Assembly (NCBI GenBank): GCA_036346255.1
Contig: CM070632.1
Span: 19,733,408-19,797,407 of the forward strand
DNA length: 64,000 bases
Reading direction: 5' to 3'
Source of the DNA: Ampelocalamus luodianensis
Lineage: Eukaryota; Streptophyta; Magnoliopsida; Poales; Poaceae
Positions 35,500-47,535 of this stretch are shown here, piece by piece. The position numbers and the translations under genes are program-made. Numbering within the stretch: position 1 is the stretch's first letter; every line of letters begins with the position of its first letter. The notes beneath the pieces are model-generated. The model was not told the origin of the DNA. It ran no database searches and saw only the letters and a program-made list of their open reading frames with translations.

Positions 35500-36086
35500 G
35501 GCTCAACTGGGCCTTCCTCCGGATCTTCTTCAGGATCCTCCTCGGGGTCTTCCTCTTCTTCGGGAACTTGGTCGTAGAGGATCTCTTGCAGAGTGGCGAC
35601 CTTCTCCTCAGCTCTCTGCAAGGCTTCAGATACAGGATCCAACCCCGTGATGGTCCTCTCCAAGGCTTCCTCCTGGGCGGCCACGAACTGGGCAAGGTGC
35701 ACGACTGTAGCGTTGCTCTCTTCCTGCGTGGATGGGTAGCGAGCTGGCAAATCCACGGCGGCGGCCCTGGGGTGGTAACGGAAGACGGTGTCTTGGAGCT
35801 CCCGTACGTAGATGTTCCAGATACGTAGCATGGCCAAGTGCGACGACTCCTGGATACCTTCCAGCCAAGTGATCTTCACCGAGACATGCAAAGGTTGACT
35901 CGCCTTGTCGTTCCTCCTGGCGTAGATTGTCAAGCGACAAATCACTCCACGGCTTTGTCCATTCACAATCCAGTTGTTGCCGACGTACAACGGACGATCA
36001 AAGCCTCCAAGAACCTGAAGTAGCTTCCAAAGCTCGGCGGCATATCCTCCAGTGCGCTCATCATAGCTCGAAGATTTGGCATCCAC
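35500..36086 (-). pseudogene. Pre-gag accessory ORF of element B, 3' end cut by solo LTR
   Basis: Function unknown. The open minus frame begins around DAKSSSYDERTGGYAAELW and contains KLLQVLGGFDRPLYVGNNW, SVKITWLEGIQESSHLAMLR and YVRELQDTVFRYHPRAAAV. A helical, coiled-coil-like stretch (QEEALERTITGLDPVSEA) follows, then an acidic PEEDPEEDPEE tail. No Met opens it: the first codon is gtg after a pyrimidine-rich stretch, so an upstream exon is likely. The solo LTR entered within the acidic tail, and the native stop lies a few codons beyond, near 32779. It lies between PBS and gag, as in element C. It may be an RNA- or chromatin-binding accessory factor, but that is a guess. Confidence 0.65.
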
Positions 36087-36279
36087 AAGACAGATTTAAC
36101 AGGTAAGAGCAACTTTAAAACAGCGGGGAGAGAAAAGATTATAGCAAAAGTTGAGGCGAGAGAGATATGAGAAGAGTTAAGCAATTAATTAACCTTGCAA
36201 GTTAATTTTTCTTTTAAAAAATAGTTTGAACACTCTAAAGACGGTCAATCTAACTAAGGTCAAGACCTACAGTCAGTAT

Positions 36280-36292
36280 GGCTCTGATACCA
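36280..36292 (-). other. Primer-binding site of B
   Basis: ggctctgatacca on the plus strand, four bases from the LTR at 36297; identical to the site in C, including the preceding cagtcagtat. Confidence 0.9.
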
Positions 36293-36296
36293 CCTC

Positions 36297-37035
36297 TGTC
36301 GGGACCCAAAATTACGATTCTGGAACCCTCTGTGTATATTGCACTAGTCCAGGATCATGCTAGTGCACACATTGTTAACGTAGGTAAATATCGATCCACA
36401 CAAGCGATAAATAAAATAAACGATTAGTTTGAATAACAAATAAGGGTTTTGACCTTATGGTCGAGTTTACACTTATTAAGCAACGCAGGGCTAACAAAGA
36501 ATAAAGCAGCAGCGGAACGGAAATAACTCCAACGTAGATCCCACCAATTCACCACAGGCAACCAACTGGGATCCCGACCTTACGATCAACACCCTTCGGC
36601 TAACTCTTCTTGGAAAGCAGGCGTAGTCTCCTCCTCTTCTGTAGGTTTGGGCGCAAGTTTTACAACAAGCATGAGTACACAACCGTACTCGCAGATCATA
36701 CCACAGAATGCAATTTATAGATGCAGGCTTATTCCAAAGAAAAGGTTTCTGTGGTTCTTTTGCATAAAAGCAACATTTGCAATTGAATACAATAATAGAT
36801 TGAAATGCAGTTCAAAACAATTAGACAGTATTAATTTAACAGTTGTTTCCACAAAGACACAAAGCTAAATGATTATTTCACATAGCCATATGATTGAGGT
36901 CACACACTCCCATCCCAACATTTTATGAAAACTACCCTCGTGTGAAATCCCGAGCATGTTCATGATCATGACGCGCTATTCGAATAGATTGTTTAACACT
37001 CTGCAGAGGTTGTACACTTTACCCATAAGATACAA
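36297..37035 (-). repeat. 5' LTR of element B, left part
   Basis: Matches 21350-22090 closely (tgtcgggaccc..., palindrome ctattcgaatag at 36976-36987). It is interrupted after tacaa at 37035 by copia element G and resumes at 45004. Confidence 0.93.
37032..37035. repeat. Target-site duplication of G, left (ACAA)
   Basis: acaa precedes G and recurs at 45000-45003. A fifth base would be t on the left and c on the right, so the usual 5-bp duplication may carry one change. Confidence 0.75.
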
Positions 37036-38362
37036 TCGTAGGGAAACGGGTAGGCTACACTAGCGCAAATTAAAAATTCTACCCGTAAACCAAGATCACT
37101 GCAGCTTATAGATCACGGTCTTACCACTAGACGCGCAGTGCGGAAGTTGATGCAACGCGTCGGGCGCAGTAGTCGCACCAAGTTGATGCAAGACGTCGGG
37201 CGAGTAGTCGTACTAATTCCTCGCCCTCGCCGTGGCGCCCCACGCATGCCTCCTTTCTTGCGGTTCGTCCCAACGCCACGATGCAGCTCCTTCAAAGGTA
37301 TCCACACGCACGGAGGAAGCGACGCACGCCGACTACTAGATCCGCGCGGCGAGTAGGGCGTGGGAGGGTGGCGCCGTGGTTTGGGGATGTCACGAAAAAC
37401 TCAACCCTTAACCAAGCGCCGCCCTCCTTTTATAGACGTCCTTATAATGGGCTTCTACGAATAGAGGCCCATTAGGACTCAATGCCCAGTCTAATTCGGA
37501 TCCAATCCGAATTAGGCTTCAGCCCCTTAAGTGTGTGACCCTATAGGTTCACGTATGTTTAGATATGACGCAAGTACACATACTTGGTCAATAGTTGGTA
37601 GCGGCCTCTAGCAAGACGTGCCAACTCCTAAACAAACGTAAAGATCATATCGGACGAACCATCACAACGTTATGTACATGCCAATCCCTTTGCCTCACGA
37701 TATTCGGTCGAGCTCCAAGCTGACCACTCTTTCTCGATCCTGTGATCCGGAATCCCTTACTAGGTTAACTCTTAACCTTAAGTAGCATGGCCATGCATTT
37801 CTGGATCCGATCACTCAAGGGGCCCAGAGATACCTCTCTCAGGTAGAGAGGGGCAAATCCCATCTCGACTGACCATGCCTCGCAGCATGCTTCATGACAA
37901 ACCCAAAAGCTACCTTTATAACTACCTAGTTACGGAGTAGCGTTTGATAACCCCTAAGTAGGTCTATTCACATCTCAAGTACATGCGACAATCTCAGGTC
38001 TAAGGACAAGGCGTACACATTGTGTAGAGAGAACCATAAGTATAAAAGCTATGTCTCATGTTGGGTCGGTCCAACCCCATGTTCTAAACATGTGTCCACA
38101 TTATTGGTTTGACATCTCCATGTCTATGACCTGTGAAACATGGTCATCAACCGATACATGTGCTAATCCATCATTCACGTGTGTCTTCACATGAACTCCG
38201 ACTAGGGACAACTTTAGAATAACCATACAAGTAAAGAGTTTCACAAACAAGTCACATACTTGTTAATCAACACAAAGGCAATATTCAAGGAACATTTATT
38301 AAATCATGGATACAACGAAATATCATCATCAAAATGATTGCCTCTAGGGCATATCTCCAACA
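37036..38362 (-). repeat. 3' LTR of element G
   Basis: Plus-strand span tcgtaggg...ctccaaca, 1327 bp, matching 43684-44999 with small indels. A TATA box (tataaaagg, minus, 37426-37434) lies at the usual place; the sister is at 44079-44087. Confidence 0.93.
37426..37434 (-). promoter_or_regulatory. TATA box of G 3' LTR
   Basis: Minus strand gtctataaaaggagg, conserved in both LTRs of G. Confidence 0.78.
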
Positions 38363-38375
38363 GTCTCCCACTTGC
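38363..38375 (-). other. Polypurine tract of G
   Basis: Minus strand caagtgggagac directly precedes the 3' LTR start TGTTGGAG. Confidence 0.8.
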
Positions 38376-38460
38376 ACTAGAGTCAATCTAGAAGATATCT
38401 AATACCCATAGCTCTTGTGTGCGCCTCATGCTTAGGTGTGGAGAGGCTTCACAAAGGATC

Positions 38461-39042
38461 TCAAATATTCAAACTGTGTATTTTGCATATCTTTAAATCT
38501 CCTCGATTAAGGATCTCTCGAATGAGATGAAACCGCCGCAGTATGTGTTTGTTCTTTTGGTGATTCCTCGGCTCCTTGGCTTGCGCAATGGCCCCACTGT
38601 TATCAAAGTAAAGATCCAGAGGACTGCACGCACTAGGAACCACACCTAGTTCAGTTATGAACTTCCTTATCCAAACACCTTCCTTTGCCGCTTGTAAGCC
38701 GCAATGTACTCGGCCTCGTTGTAGAGTCGACAACGATCTCCGCTTGGAACTCTTCCAACTTACCGCACCACCATTCAAAAGGAACACAAAACCCGATTGC
38801 GATTTGTAATCATCTTTGTCGGTTTGGAAGCTTGCATCGGTGTAACCATTTACAACGAGCTCTTCCTCACCTCCGTAGACTAGGAACACATCCTTAGTTC
38901 TTCTCAAATACTTGAGGATGTTTTTAATCGCTGTCCGATGACTCTCACTGATCACTGAGTATCTGCTCGTAACACTTAGAGCATAGGAAACATCTGGCGA
39001 GTGCACATCATAGCATACATGATAGATCCAATGGCGAAGCAT
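38461..39042 (-). pseudogene. pol: RNase H of copia element G
   Basis: The minus frame reads SPDVSYALSVTSRYSVI, then RTAIKNILKYLRRTKDVFLV, the copia RT/RNase H connection. The RNase H motif GYTDASFQTD with its Asp follows, then QSGFVFLLNGGAVSWKSSKR. The usual ADSTTEAEY block is scrambled by a frameshift and the frame returns as LQAAKEGVWIRKFITELGVV and LYFDNSGAIAQAKEP. The C-terminal end after CKIHSLN lacks a block compared with typical copia elements, indicating a small deletion near 38450. Confidence 0.87.
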
Positions 39043-39934
39043 ATGGAATCTTACTCATGCGATCTCGCTCATCGCTTGTCGAAGGACACCGAGTCTTGCC
39101 AAGATTTATGCCATGAGACATGGGCAAGAACCCTTTATTTGCCTCCTCCATGTTGAACCGTTTCAACACTTTGTCAATGTAAGTACTGTCTTAATCCTAT
39201 TAGCCTTTTGATCTATCTCTATAGATCTTAATACCCAAAATATATGCCGCTTCCCTAAGTCCTTCATTGAGAAACTATTTTTCAGTGAGGTCTTAACGGA
39301 CTCGAGCATAGGAATATCATTTCCAATCGAATATGTCATCTACATATAAGATTAGAAATACGAGTGAGCTCCCACTTGTCTTCTTGTAAACACAAGATTC
39401 TTCTTCATTTTGATGAAGTCAAACCCTTTGACCACTTCATCAAAACGAATGTTCCAACTCCGAGATGCTTGCTTCAATCCATAAATGGATTTTTGAAGTT
39501 TGCATACTTTTCTAGCATTGTTTGATCGACAAAACCCTCGGGTCGTATCATATACACATCCTCGGTTAAATTTCCATTAAGGAAAGCCGTTTTGACATCC
39601 ATCCGCCATATCTCATAGTCGAAATATGCAAGAATAGCTAGAATGATCCGTATTGATTTAAGCATCGCTACAGTGAGAAAGTCTCATCGTAGTCAACTCC
39701 TTGAACTTGCCGAAACCTTTGCGACAAGTCGAGCTTTATGGATATGAACATTTCCATCCATATCAATCTTCCTTTGTAGATCCATTTGCACTCTATGGTT
39801 TTAACACCATCAAAGGGTCAACCAAATTCCAAACTTGATTGTCTCCCATGGATGCTATCTCGGATCTCATGGTATTATGCCATTTCTCGTAGTCCTGGTC
39901 CATCATTGCTTCCGCATAGGTCGTAGGCTCATCA
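39043..39934 (-). pseudogene. pol: Reverse transcriptase of copia element G
   Basis: The minus frame 39665-39474 has motif A in WRMDVKTAFLNGNLTEDVYM and then IRPEGFVDQ. The active-site YVDD is intact at 39335-39346. Other parts are spread over three frames with several stops. Motif A Asp and the YVDD pair are both kept, so the defects are mainly frame-disrupting. Confidence 0.85.
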
Positions 39935-40963
39935 TTGTCTAACAATAATATATCTCGCGCATTGCGGAGCCTTTCGACCTTCGTGGTGGTGGTGCTTCCT
40001 TTGCCATGGGTTCCTCAACTTGTTCTCGCCACATGGGCATCATTCGTCGAGTCTTCCCTATTGGTTCATCTTGAACCTCTTCAAGCCGCACTGTTCTTCC
40101 ACTTGTCTCCTGTTGAGAAACTCTTTCTCTAGGAAAACACCACTTGAGCGACAAACACTTTGCCCTCTAGTCGGTTGTAGAAGTAATATCCAAAGGTTTC
40201 CTTCTGATATCCCAGAAAATGCATTTATCCGACTTGGGTGTGAGCTTGTCCGATCAGTAGTCGCTGACAAACGCCTCACATCCCCAAATCTTTAGAAAAG
40301 ACAAACCGTGACTCTTCCCTCCATATCTCATATGGTGTCTTAACTACGGATTTAGACGGTACCTATTAAGTGTGAAAGCTGCCGCTTTCTAGAGCGTAAC
40401 CCCAAAAGGATAATGGTAACTGATCGCTCATCATCGATCGAACCATGTCCAACAAGGTCCGATTACGCCGCTCGGATACCCGTTTCTTTGAGGCGCTCGG
40501 CGGTGTTAGCGTGGAACAATTCGCAACTCTTCAAATGATTGCTAAATTCATGACTCAAATATCGCCACCACGATCGATCACGAGCCTTAATTTTCTTGGC
40601 ACGTTGATTTTCAACCTCATTCGAACTCTTTGAACTTTTCAAAAGTTTCAGACTTATGCTTCATTAAGTAGACATAACCATATCTACTAAAATCATCGAT
40701 GAAAGTTATGAAGTATTGAAATCCACCTCTAGCGATCGTGCTCATTGGTCCACATACATCGGTATGTATGATTTCCAACAAGTCCGACGCCTCTCAAAAG
40801 AACCTTTGAAAGGTGATTTGGTCATCTTACCAAGCAAACAAGCTTCACATGTCTCGTATGATTCAAAATCAAACGAAGTTAGAAGACCATCGAGATGGAG
40901 CTTCTTCATGCGCTTTTCACTTATGTGACCCAAATGACAATGCCAAAAATAGGTGGGATTCAA
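39935..40963 (-). pseudogene. pol: Integrase of copia element G
   Basis: The gag-pre-integrase zinc domain reads MNPTYFWHCHLGHISEKRMK, with the two His, followed by CEACLLGKMTKSPF with the two Cys (40963-40742). The catalytic core downstream is broken by stops and frameshifts. Fragments remain as far as about 39940, including a variable linker near 39940-40150. Confidence 0.82.
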
Positions 40964-41120
40964 ATCATTAGGTCAAGTCTTTTAGCATTTATGTTAAAGA
41001 TAGGCGCATCATCAAGATTTAAAATAAATAACCCATTCACAATGGGCTAAAGCCATAAACATTCCATTTTGGAGATCAAACAACCATTGTCTTTACTTGC
41101 AAATGAATAACCATCTCTCA

Positions 41121-42253
41121 TCAAACATGAGGGGATAAAATGTTTTGACTCATACTAGGAACATAATAACAATTATTCAATTCCATAATAAATCTTGAAG
41201 GAAGTGAAGTTGCATCGTGTCGACGGTCAACGCAGAGAACCCTTGCTTTATTTCCGACGCGAAAATCAACTTCACCTCTTGCGACTCCTCTACTTCTTAT
41301 TAGCCCTCGATCGAGTTGCAAATGTGAGCAACTCGATCCGTATCAAATAACCAAGAGTTAATAGGAGAATCATGAGAAAATGTCTAAAACATTTATGACA
41401 AGTGTACCATGGGTGGAAGTCTTACTTCCACCTTCTTCTTGCATTCATCGGAATCCATGTACTTCTTGCGCTTTCTTTTCAATGGCCGCTTTTACAATAG
41501 AAGCATACTGTCTCGGCTCAGTCCAAAGATTAGGCTTAGGCGTTGGCTTCAGATCATATCTTTAACCTTGCCCTTATTCTTTGGCCATGGCTTCTTACCC
41601 TTTTCTTGAAGCTAGACTTGTTCTCACACCATCACATGGCTAGGCCTTGCACACTTCTTAATGTCACTCTTTGTCTGCTTTTGAGCATCCCACAAAGCTC
41701 ATTAAGGCCCTTATCCGCCCCATGCATATGGTAGTTCAAATGAAATGCCCATAGCTAGGTGGAAGAGACGCTAAATGAAATCGATTGCCAACTCTTGGCC
41801 AATTGGAAAACCAAGTTTATCCAAAGTCCGATCAGTAACCAACCATTTTGATCACATGTGGGCCTACGGTGCACCTTCATTAACTTGCATTCCGTAAAAG
41901 CCTTAGAGACATTGAACCGCTCACCCTGGCCCGTGTCCGAACATGTCCTTAAGCGCTATGATCATATCATACGCCCCGATCCTCAAACCGCTTTTGAAGG
42001 TCGTTCCATGCATGCAAGCATAAGACAACTAATCTCAAGAGAGTCATCACATGCTTTCTTGTAGGCATTTCTCAAAGCAGCAGACGCATTGTTAGCGTGT
42101 TCTTCCGGGATTGGGGTGTCGAACGTTTTCCTTTTATCCGCCTGAGAACAATTCTCGAGTTACGGACCAAATCCAATAGTTTGTTCCATTTAATTTCTCT
42201 TTCTCAAGAATCGATCGCAAAGCAAAAGGGTGTGCGTGGTTGCTAGATGCCAT
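41121..42253 (-). pseudogene. gag: gag and protease remains of copia element G
   Basis: The start ATG at 42253 opens MASSNHAHPFALRSILEKEK, then LNGTNYW, the typical beginning of copia gag. The frame breaks within about 40 codons. Near the protease-integrase junction, EVDFRVGNKARV and LPSRFIMELNNCYYVPSMS (41321-41121) are recognisable. The region between has many stops, and I could not place the zinc knuckle or protease triad with confidence. Confidence 0.7.
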
Positions 42254-43671
42254 TGATCTACAATAGGAAATGCAAAATACTAAGACAAATAAAACCATGA
42301 TAGAGTAAATCGTATTAAACAAATTTAATAGAATGTACTCCCACTAAAATCAACATCCTCTATTGATTCTTAGCGATTCAAGATCCGCAATTAACGAGTC
42401 TACTAGTGAGCTTTTGCATCACCGCTAGGAGACAAGGTAATTCGTAAGCAACACCTTACTAATCATATCTCTATATGACTCTTGTTGTTGGGTGACATCT
42501 CTATGCCCCGCGCCCAACCTTTATGCCCCAAGGCCCATAACCTTTATGATAACCTTGTTAAGTTCACCAATCCTTATGCATGTAAGTATCCGATACAAAA
42601 CCCATCTAGTCAAGGAAAGTTGATGGTGCCCTAATTTTATAGACCCACCATCAATTTACAAGACATGGGATGGTGCAAAGTTTAATTGGGAGGGCATATG
42701 TTTAACTTAACATTTTGTGAGGGATCGCTATACTTCTACCATCCAAACATGCATAGGAGTAAAACAATAGGAATAGCATTCACACAGCTTGTGACTCAAG
42801 ATAGCCCATTTTCTCATGGTGATCTCCATCGCCATAGAATCATCCCACCATGATGATCTCCATCTCCATGGTTCATGTGTGCCATCCTCCAAGTGATGTG
42901 TCCTCCGAGTACTACTATAAGCTATTACTCATAACAGCTAGTAATAAAATACATGGATACTAGGAATCATCACAAGTCGGCACGCAGGCCGTTAATACAA
43001 TACTTTGACAACACAATGGCTCCAGCCGTGTTGCCGTACCCACGACACGCAGGTCATGCAAATATTATAAACATGCATCACATACACATTAGGCCATACT
43101 GGTCACATACATCCTGCAAAAACAAGTTTATGCATAAAATCGCAATCTACCGGATAGGGGGTCGAGGGGGTTTCCCCCCGCGGGGTTCGAAGGGGCAGCG
43201 CCCCTCGCGGTATCGACTATTGTTCCGATTCGATCTATGCAATTTTTACTTAGGATTTTGATCGGCAAATCATATTTACCACAAATCGACTACTGTTCCG
43301 ATTCGACCAATTATATTGATCTTCGCATGCCGCAACCGGTTTTACGTGTCACCGCTTCACCCCGATGGCGAATCCGACCGGTAGGTATGTTGTTTCACGA
43401 CCTTAGCAAGATGATCACGGTACATCGATTATTAATCTAGGTTCCGATTCGATCAATCATATTGATCTTCGCATGCCGCAACCGGTTTTACGTGTCACCG
43501 CTCACCCCGATGGAGAATCCGACCGGTAGGGTATGTTGTTTCACGACCTTAGCAAAGCATGATCACGAAACCGCACCAATCCATTACGTAACTATACAAT
43601 CGATCACATCGATCATACCGATTTACATATCGCCATATGCAAATCACCCAACCTATAACATGACAAAGAAC
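42254..43671 (-). other. Leader of copia element G with GC-rich hairpins and duplication
   Basis: Untranslated leader between PBS and gag (minus strand). At 43157-43210 is a G/C block with self-complementary runs (gggggtttcccccc, ggggcagcgcccc). At 43295-43585 a 146-bp unit is duplicated. Similar GC-rich blocks occur in grass copia leaders and may have a role in packaging or translation (inference). Confidence 0.6.
43295..43585. repeat. 146-bp tandem duplication in G leader
   Basis: Units start gttccgattcga at 43295 and 43441 and share gatcttcgcatgccgcaacc and a cgaccggtagg block with few differences. A third partial start occurs at 43222. Confidence 0.85.
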
Positions 43672-43683
43672 CACTCGATACCA
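43672..43683 (-). other. Primer-binding site of G
   Basis: Minus strand tggtatcgagtg immediately after the 5' LTR end ...ccctacga; initiator tRNA-Met type. Confidence 0.8.
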
Positions 43684-44999
43684 TCGTAGGGAAACGGGTA
43701 GGCTACACTAGCGCAAATTAAAAATTCTACCAGTAAACCAAGATCACCGCAGATTATAGATCACGGTCTTACCACTAGACGCCGCAGTGCGGAAGTTGAT
43801 GCAACGCGTCGGGCGGTGTAGTCGCACCAAGTTGATGCGATGCGTCGGGCGCGAGTAGTCGTACTACTTCCTGCCCTCGCCGTGGCGTCCCCACGCAGCT
43901 CCTTTCTTGCGGTTCGTCCCAACGCCACGCATCCAGCGCCTTCAAAGGTATCCACACGCACGGAGGAAGCGACGCACGCCGGACTACTAGATCCGCGCGA
44001 GCGACTAGGGCGTGGGAGGGTGGCGCCGTGGTTTGGGGATGTCACGAAAAACTCAACCCTTAACCGATCGCGCCTCCTCCTTTTATAGACGTCCTTATAA
44101 TGAGCTTCTACGAATAGAGGCCCATTAGGACTCAATGCCCGATCTAATTGGATCCAATCCGAATTAGGCTTCACTTCTAAGTGTGTGACCCTATAGGTTC
44201 ACGTATGTTTAGACATGACGCAAGTACACATACTTGGTCAATAGTTGGTAGCGCCTCTAGCAAGACGTGCCAACTCGTAAACGCACGTAAAGATCATATC
44301 GGACGAACCATCACAACGTTATGTACATGCCAATCCCTTTGCCTCACGATATTCGGTCGAGCTCCAAGTGACCACTCTTTCTCGATCCGTGATCCGGAAT
44401 CCCTTACTAGGTTAACTCTTAACCTTAAGTAGCATGGCCATGCATTTCGGATCCGATCACCGAGGCCCGAGATATCTCTCTGTAGAGGGCAAATCCCATC
44501 TCGACCGACCATGCCTCGCAAAGATGCTTCATGACAAACCCGAAAGCTACCTTTATAACTACCCGCCATTTGAGTAGCGTTTGATAGCCCCTAAGTAGGT
44601 CTATTCACATCTCAAGTACATACGACAATCTCGTGTCTAAGGACAAGGCGTACACATTGTGTAGAGAGAACCATAAGTATAAAAGCTATGTCTCTTGTTG
44701 GGTCGGTCCAACCCCATGTTCTAAACATGTGTCCACATTATTGGTTTGACATCTCCATGTCTATGACCTGTGAAACATGGTCATCAACCGATACATGTGC
44801 TAATCCATCATTCACGTGTGTCCTCACATGAACTCCGACTAGGGACAACTTTAGAATAACCATACAAGTAAAGAGTTTCACAAACAAGTCACATACTTGT
44901 TAATCAACACAAAGGCAATATTCAAGGAACATTTATTAAATCATGGATACAACGAAATATCATCATCAAAATGATTGCCTCTAGGGCATATCTCCAACA
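43684..44999 (-). repeat. 5' LTR of element G
   Basis: 1316 bp matching the 3' LTR. On the minus strand it starts TGTTGGAGATATGCCC at 44999. The TATA box is at 44079-44087. The acaa at 45000-45003 completes the target duplication. Confidence 0.93.
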
Positions 45000-45003
45000 A
45001 CAA

Positions 45004-47535
45004 CTAGTGTAGCCAGCACTAATCATAACAAAACGGTTCAGAAACTTCATCTCAACATTGACACTCCCAATGTGCTTACAAACCGCTATGCCAACCCAAA
45101 CGAAGCGCTTTGGCATAACACACACCGCTGGACAGGGAAGCGGCGAACCGTCCCACGATGCAACCACTAAGTAGTCACACCTCCACCCTGTCACACAGCC
45201 TAACCTATCCACCTGAACATCAATACCGAGAATCCATAACTTACTAAGTTAGGCCCGTCCCATACCAGGCATGTGGTCGTACAGTAAGGCTCAGTTCAAT
45301 GGCGCACAAAGTTATCCTTAATTGACCAAGGCAAGACTTCCATGTTGTAACTAAGTCACAAAGATTATCATTCCCATCACAAAGCCCACCATATCACACA
45401 GCTTCCACCACTTGCCTCAGCCTAAATCCTTTACCACCCAGTTGGTTTTAGTGCAACACATGCCATCACGAAGTAATAACACATAGCACACAGTTTTATA
45501 CGAAGTTCCATACTCACTTAGTCATATTAACAATTGCAACATACATGAGATGTGAGACTCGTAGCATGGCTAAGCAATTGTACTCGCATCTAACCAATCC
45601 ACGTTGGTGCTATAATAATACCAACTAATAAACCAATCTAGGGTGACAAGGAATTATGACATACAAGGCCAAGGGGTGATAACAAATTGGATAATAACGA
45701 TGCCCAAAGCATTTAAATAAATAATGAAAGTAGAATGCAATAATTTGACATAAAGTAATTTGAAGATTGGGTTCAAGACGATCAAAGGTATGACTTGCCT
45801 TGGAAAAGGTCTATGTACTGGTCTTGATCTTGGGGTGCTCCTTCTTCAACAAAATTCCCCGACGAATCGATGTCTACTCCCAAACGAACAAAAACAAACA
45901 AAACAAATAAATAACAGAGGCAAAACAAGCTCCAAAAATTAAATAAAAATCTCAGATAAATAGAGCTCGAATTTAGATAAATTTAGAAATTTGAATGGGC
46001 TCAATCGGAGTTAGGATGCAAAAGTTATGGCTTTGGAAGATTGGAAATCTAAAAGAAACCCTAATTTGGATTTTCTGGATTTTCCTGAATTATTTCTCTA
46101 AATAAAAATCAGATTATTGCGCAATGATGATGTCAGCAAAGAATTTCGGAATTAAAAGAAATCGGAAAAAGGTTCTGACATGTGGGACCCACATGTCAGT
46201 GAGATGGCTCACGGTGGACTGAGTCCACACCGGATTGGATATGGGGTGGTGCGGTTAGGTGGCACGTTCGCGCACGTGGATGCTGACACAGCGATGACTC
46301 AGTGACACGCGGCGAAAAGGGATGATACGGCGCCAAGGTGGCACCTGACGTGGACGGACACGTCAACAATTGACGTCACTTTTCTGGGGAACCTACTGGT
46401 TCCGACGACAATGACGCACGGCGGTGTCTCGTCGGCGGCGGGTGTGGTCAACAGCTGGAGCGGGTTATTGCGAACCTCTTGGTACCCGGTTTGGCTCGGA
46501 AGGACGTCTGAGGTCGCCGGAATTGACATCGGAGCGGAGGGAGACGATCGGCTATTGTCGGGACTGCCCACCAGCGATGCTCCACGCCAATGAAGGGGTG
46601 CAAGAGGTTGATCTTGCGACGAGGAAGCCGGTGGAGTACTCCCCGGGGGCAAGGTGTCACCGGCGGTGGAGAATTTTGCAGATTGATCTTCGGCTCTGGA
46701 AACCCTAAACTTCGAATTGCGCCGCCACGAGAGCTTTGGGTGGAGAACGGGATGGGGTTTTGGGGTAAGGAGACCTGGGCGAAGCTCGGGTGCTATTTAT
46801 AGGGGCTTGGGTGCCCGGGATAGGCAACCCAAAAATTGAGTCCATTTCGGTCACGAACGAGTCCGGAGATTAGATAAGGTACGAGTTCTGATTCTGTGAG
46901 ATTTGGATGCGGGAAGATAGGGGATAGAGTTTGGCACGATTTCTAGAGAAGGGCTTCCAACGGAAAAACGCGTTGTCGGACGGAGGTCCGAGGGGCTTCA
47001 ATGGCGGGCGGAGCCGACTCATACGCGGAGAAGAAAGCGAGACGAAGACGACGACCTCAGCAGGCCCACCTGGCAGCGGGTGGAGGCGAGGCACGTTCGG
47101 CGATTTGATCCGAGCGCCCAATCCTTGATCAGACGGCGGGGACGGATGGGGTGGCGAGTCACGCGGAGCTGGGCTGCAAGCGGGCCACGCGCGCGGGAAG
47201 AAGGGATTGGGCCCGAGAGATTCGGCTCGAGAGGATTTTCTGAGATTTTAATAGCTTTTCCTTTTTAGAAAATACCAAAAATTCAATTAAGCAATAGAAA
47301 ATAGCAAATGAACTTAGAAAATTTTTAGAAAAATATAGAAAATATATCTGAGCACATAGAACCCAAATAAAATAGTTTTGGCTAATGTTCATGTTGGTAT
47401 TATTCACATTAAATATTTTTGATTGGAAAGTCCAATATTAAGCTTTTGAATTTAAATTCAAATAAATCCCAATGGTGAATTTTCTCCCTACTAACTATTA
47501 AAAGATTTTTAAGCTCAGAAAATTGGGATGTTACA
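45004..47535 (-). repeat. 5' LTR of element B, right part
   Basis: Continues the B LTR from the G junction (ctagtgtag...) to gggatgttaca at 47535, closely matching 22091-24597. It includes the TATA box at 46794-46801 and the 25-bp palindrome at 46175-46199. Confidence 0.93.
46794..46801 (-). promoter_or_regulatory. TATA box of B 5' LTR
   Basis: Minus strand tataaata in the same context as at 23869-23876. As the 5' LTR copy it would drive the genomic transcript of B. Confidence 0.8.

Larger units (their letters stand above)
37036..44999 (-). mobile_element. Element G: full-length Ty1/copia element in B's 5' LTR
   Basis: Two LTRs of about 1.32 kb in minus orientation enclose gag, protease, integrase, RT and RNase H in the copia order (integrase before RT). 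The LTR opening TGTTGGAGATATGCCC is like that of Angela/BARE-type grass elements; I use that only as a resemblance. Coding is fragmented throughout. Confidence 0.92.
21350..47535 (-). mobile_element. Element B: Ty3/gypsy chromovirus with three nested insertions
   Basis: Bounded by the perfect 5-bp duplication CTAGT and by two B LTRs in minus orientation. Without the insertions (26650-29832, 32780-35499 and 37036-44999) it is about 12.3 kb. Minus-strand order: 5' LTR, PBS, accessory ORF, gag, protease, RT, RNase H, integrase, chromodomain-like tail, PPT, 3' LTR. Its LTRs look very alike, so insertion was fairly recent, but pol carries stops and lost active-site residues. Confidence 0.93.
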
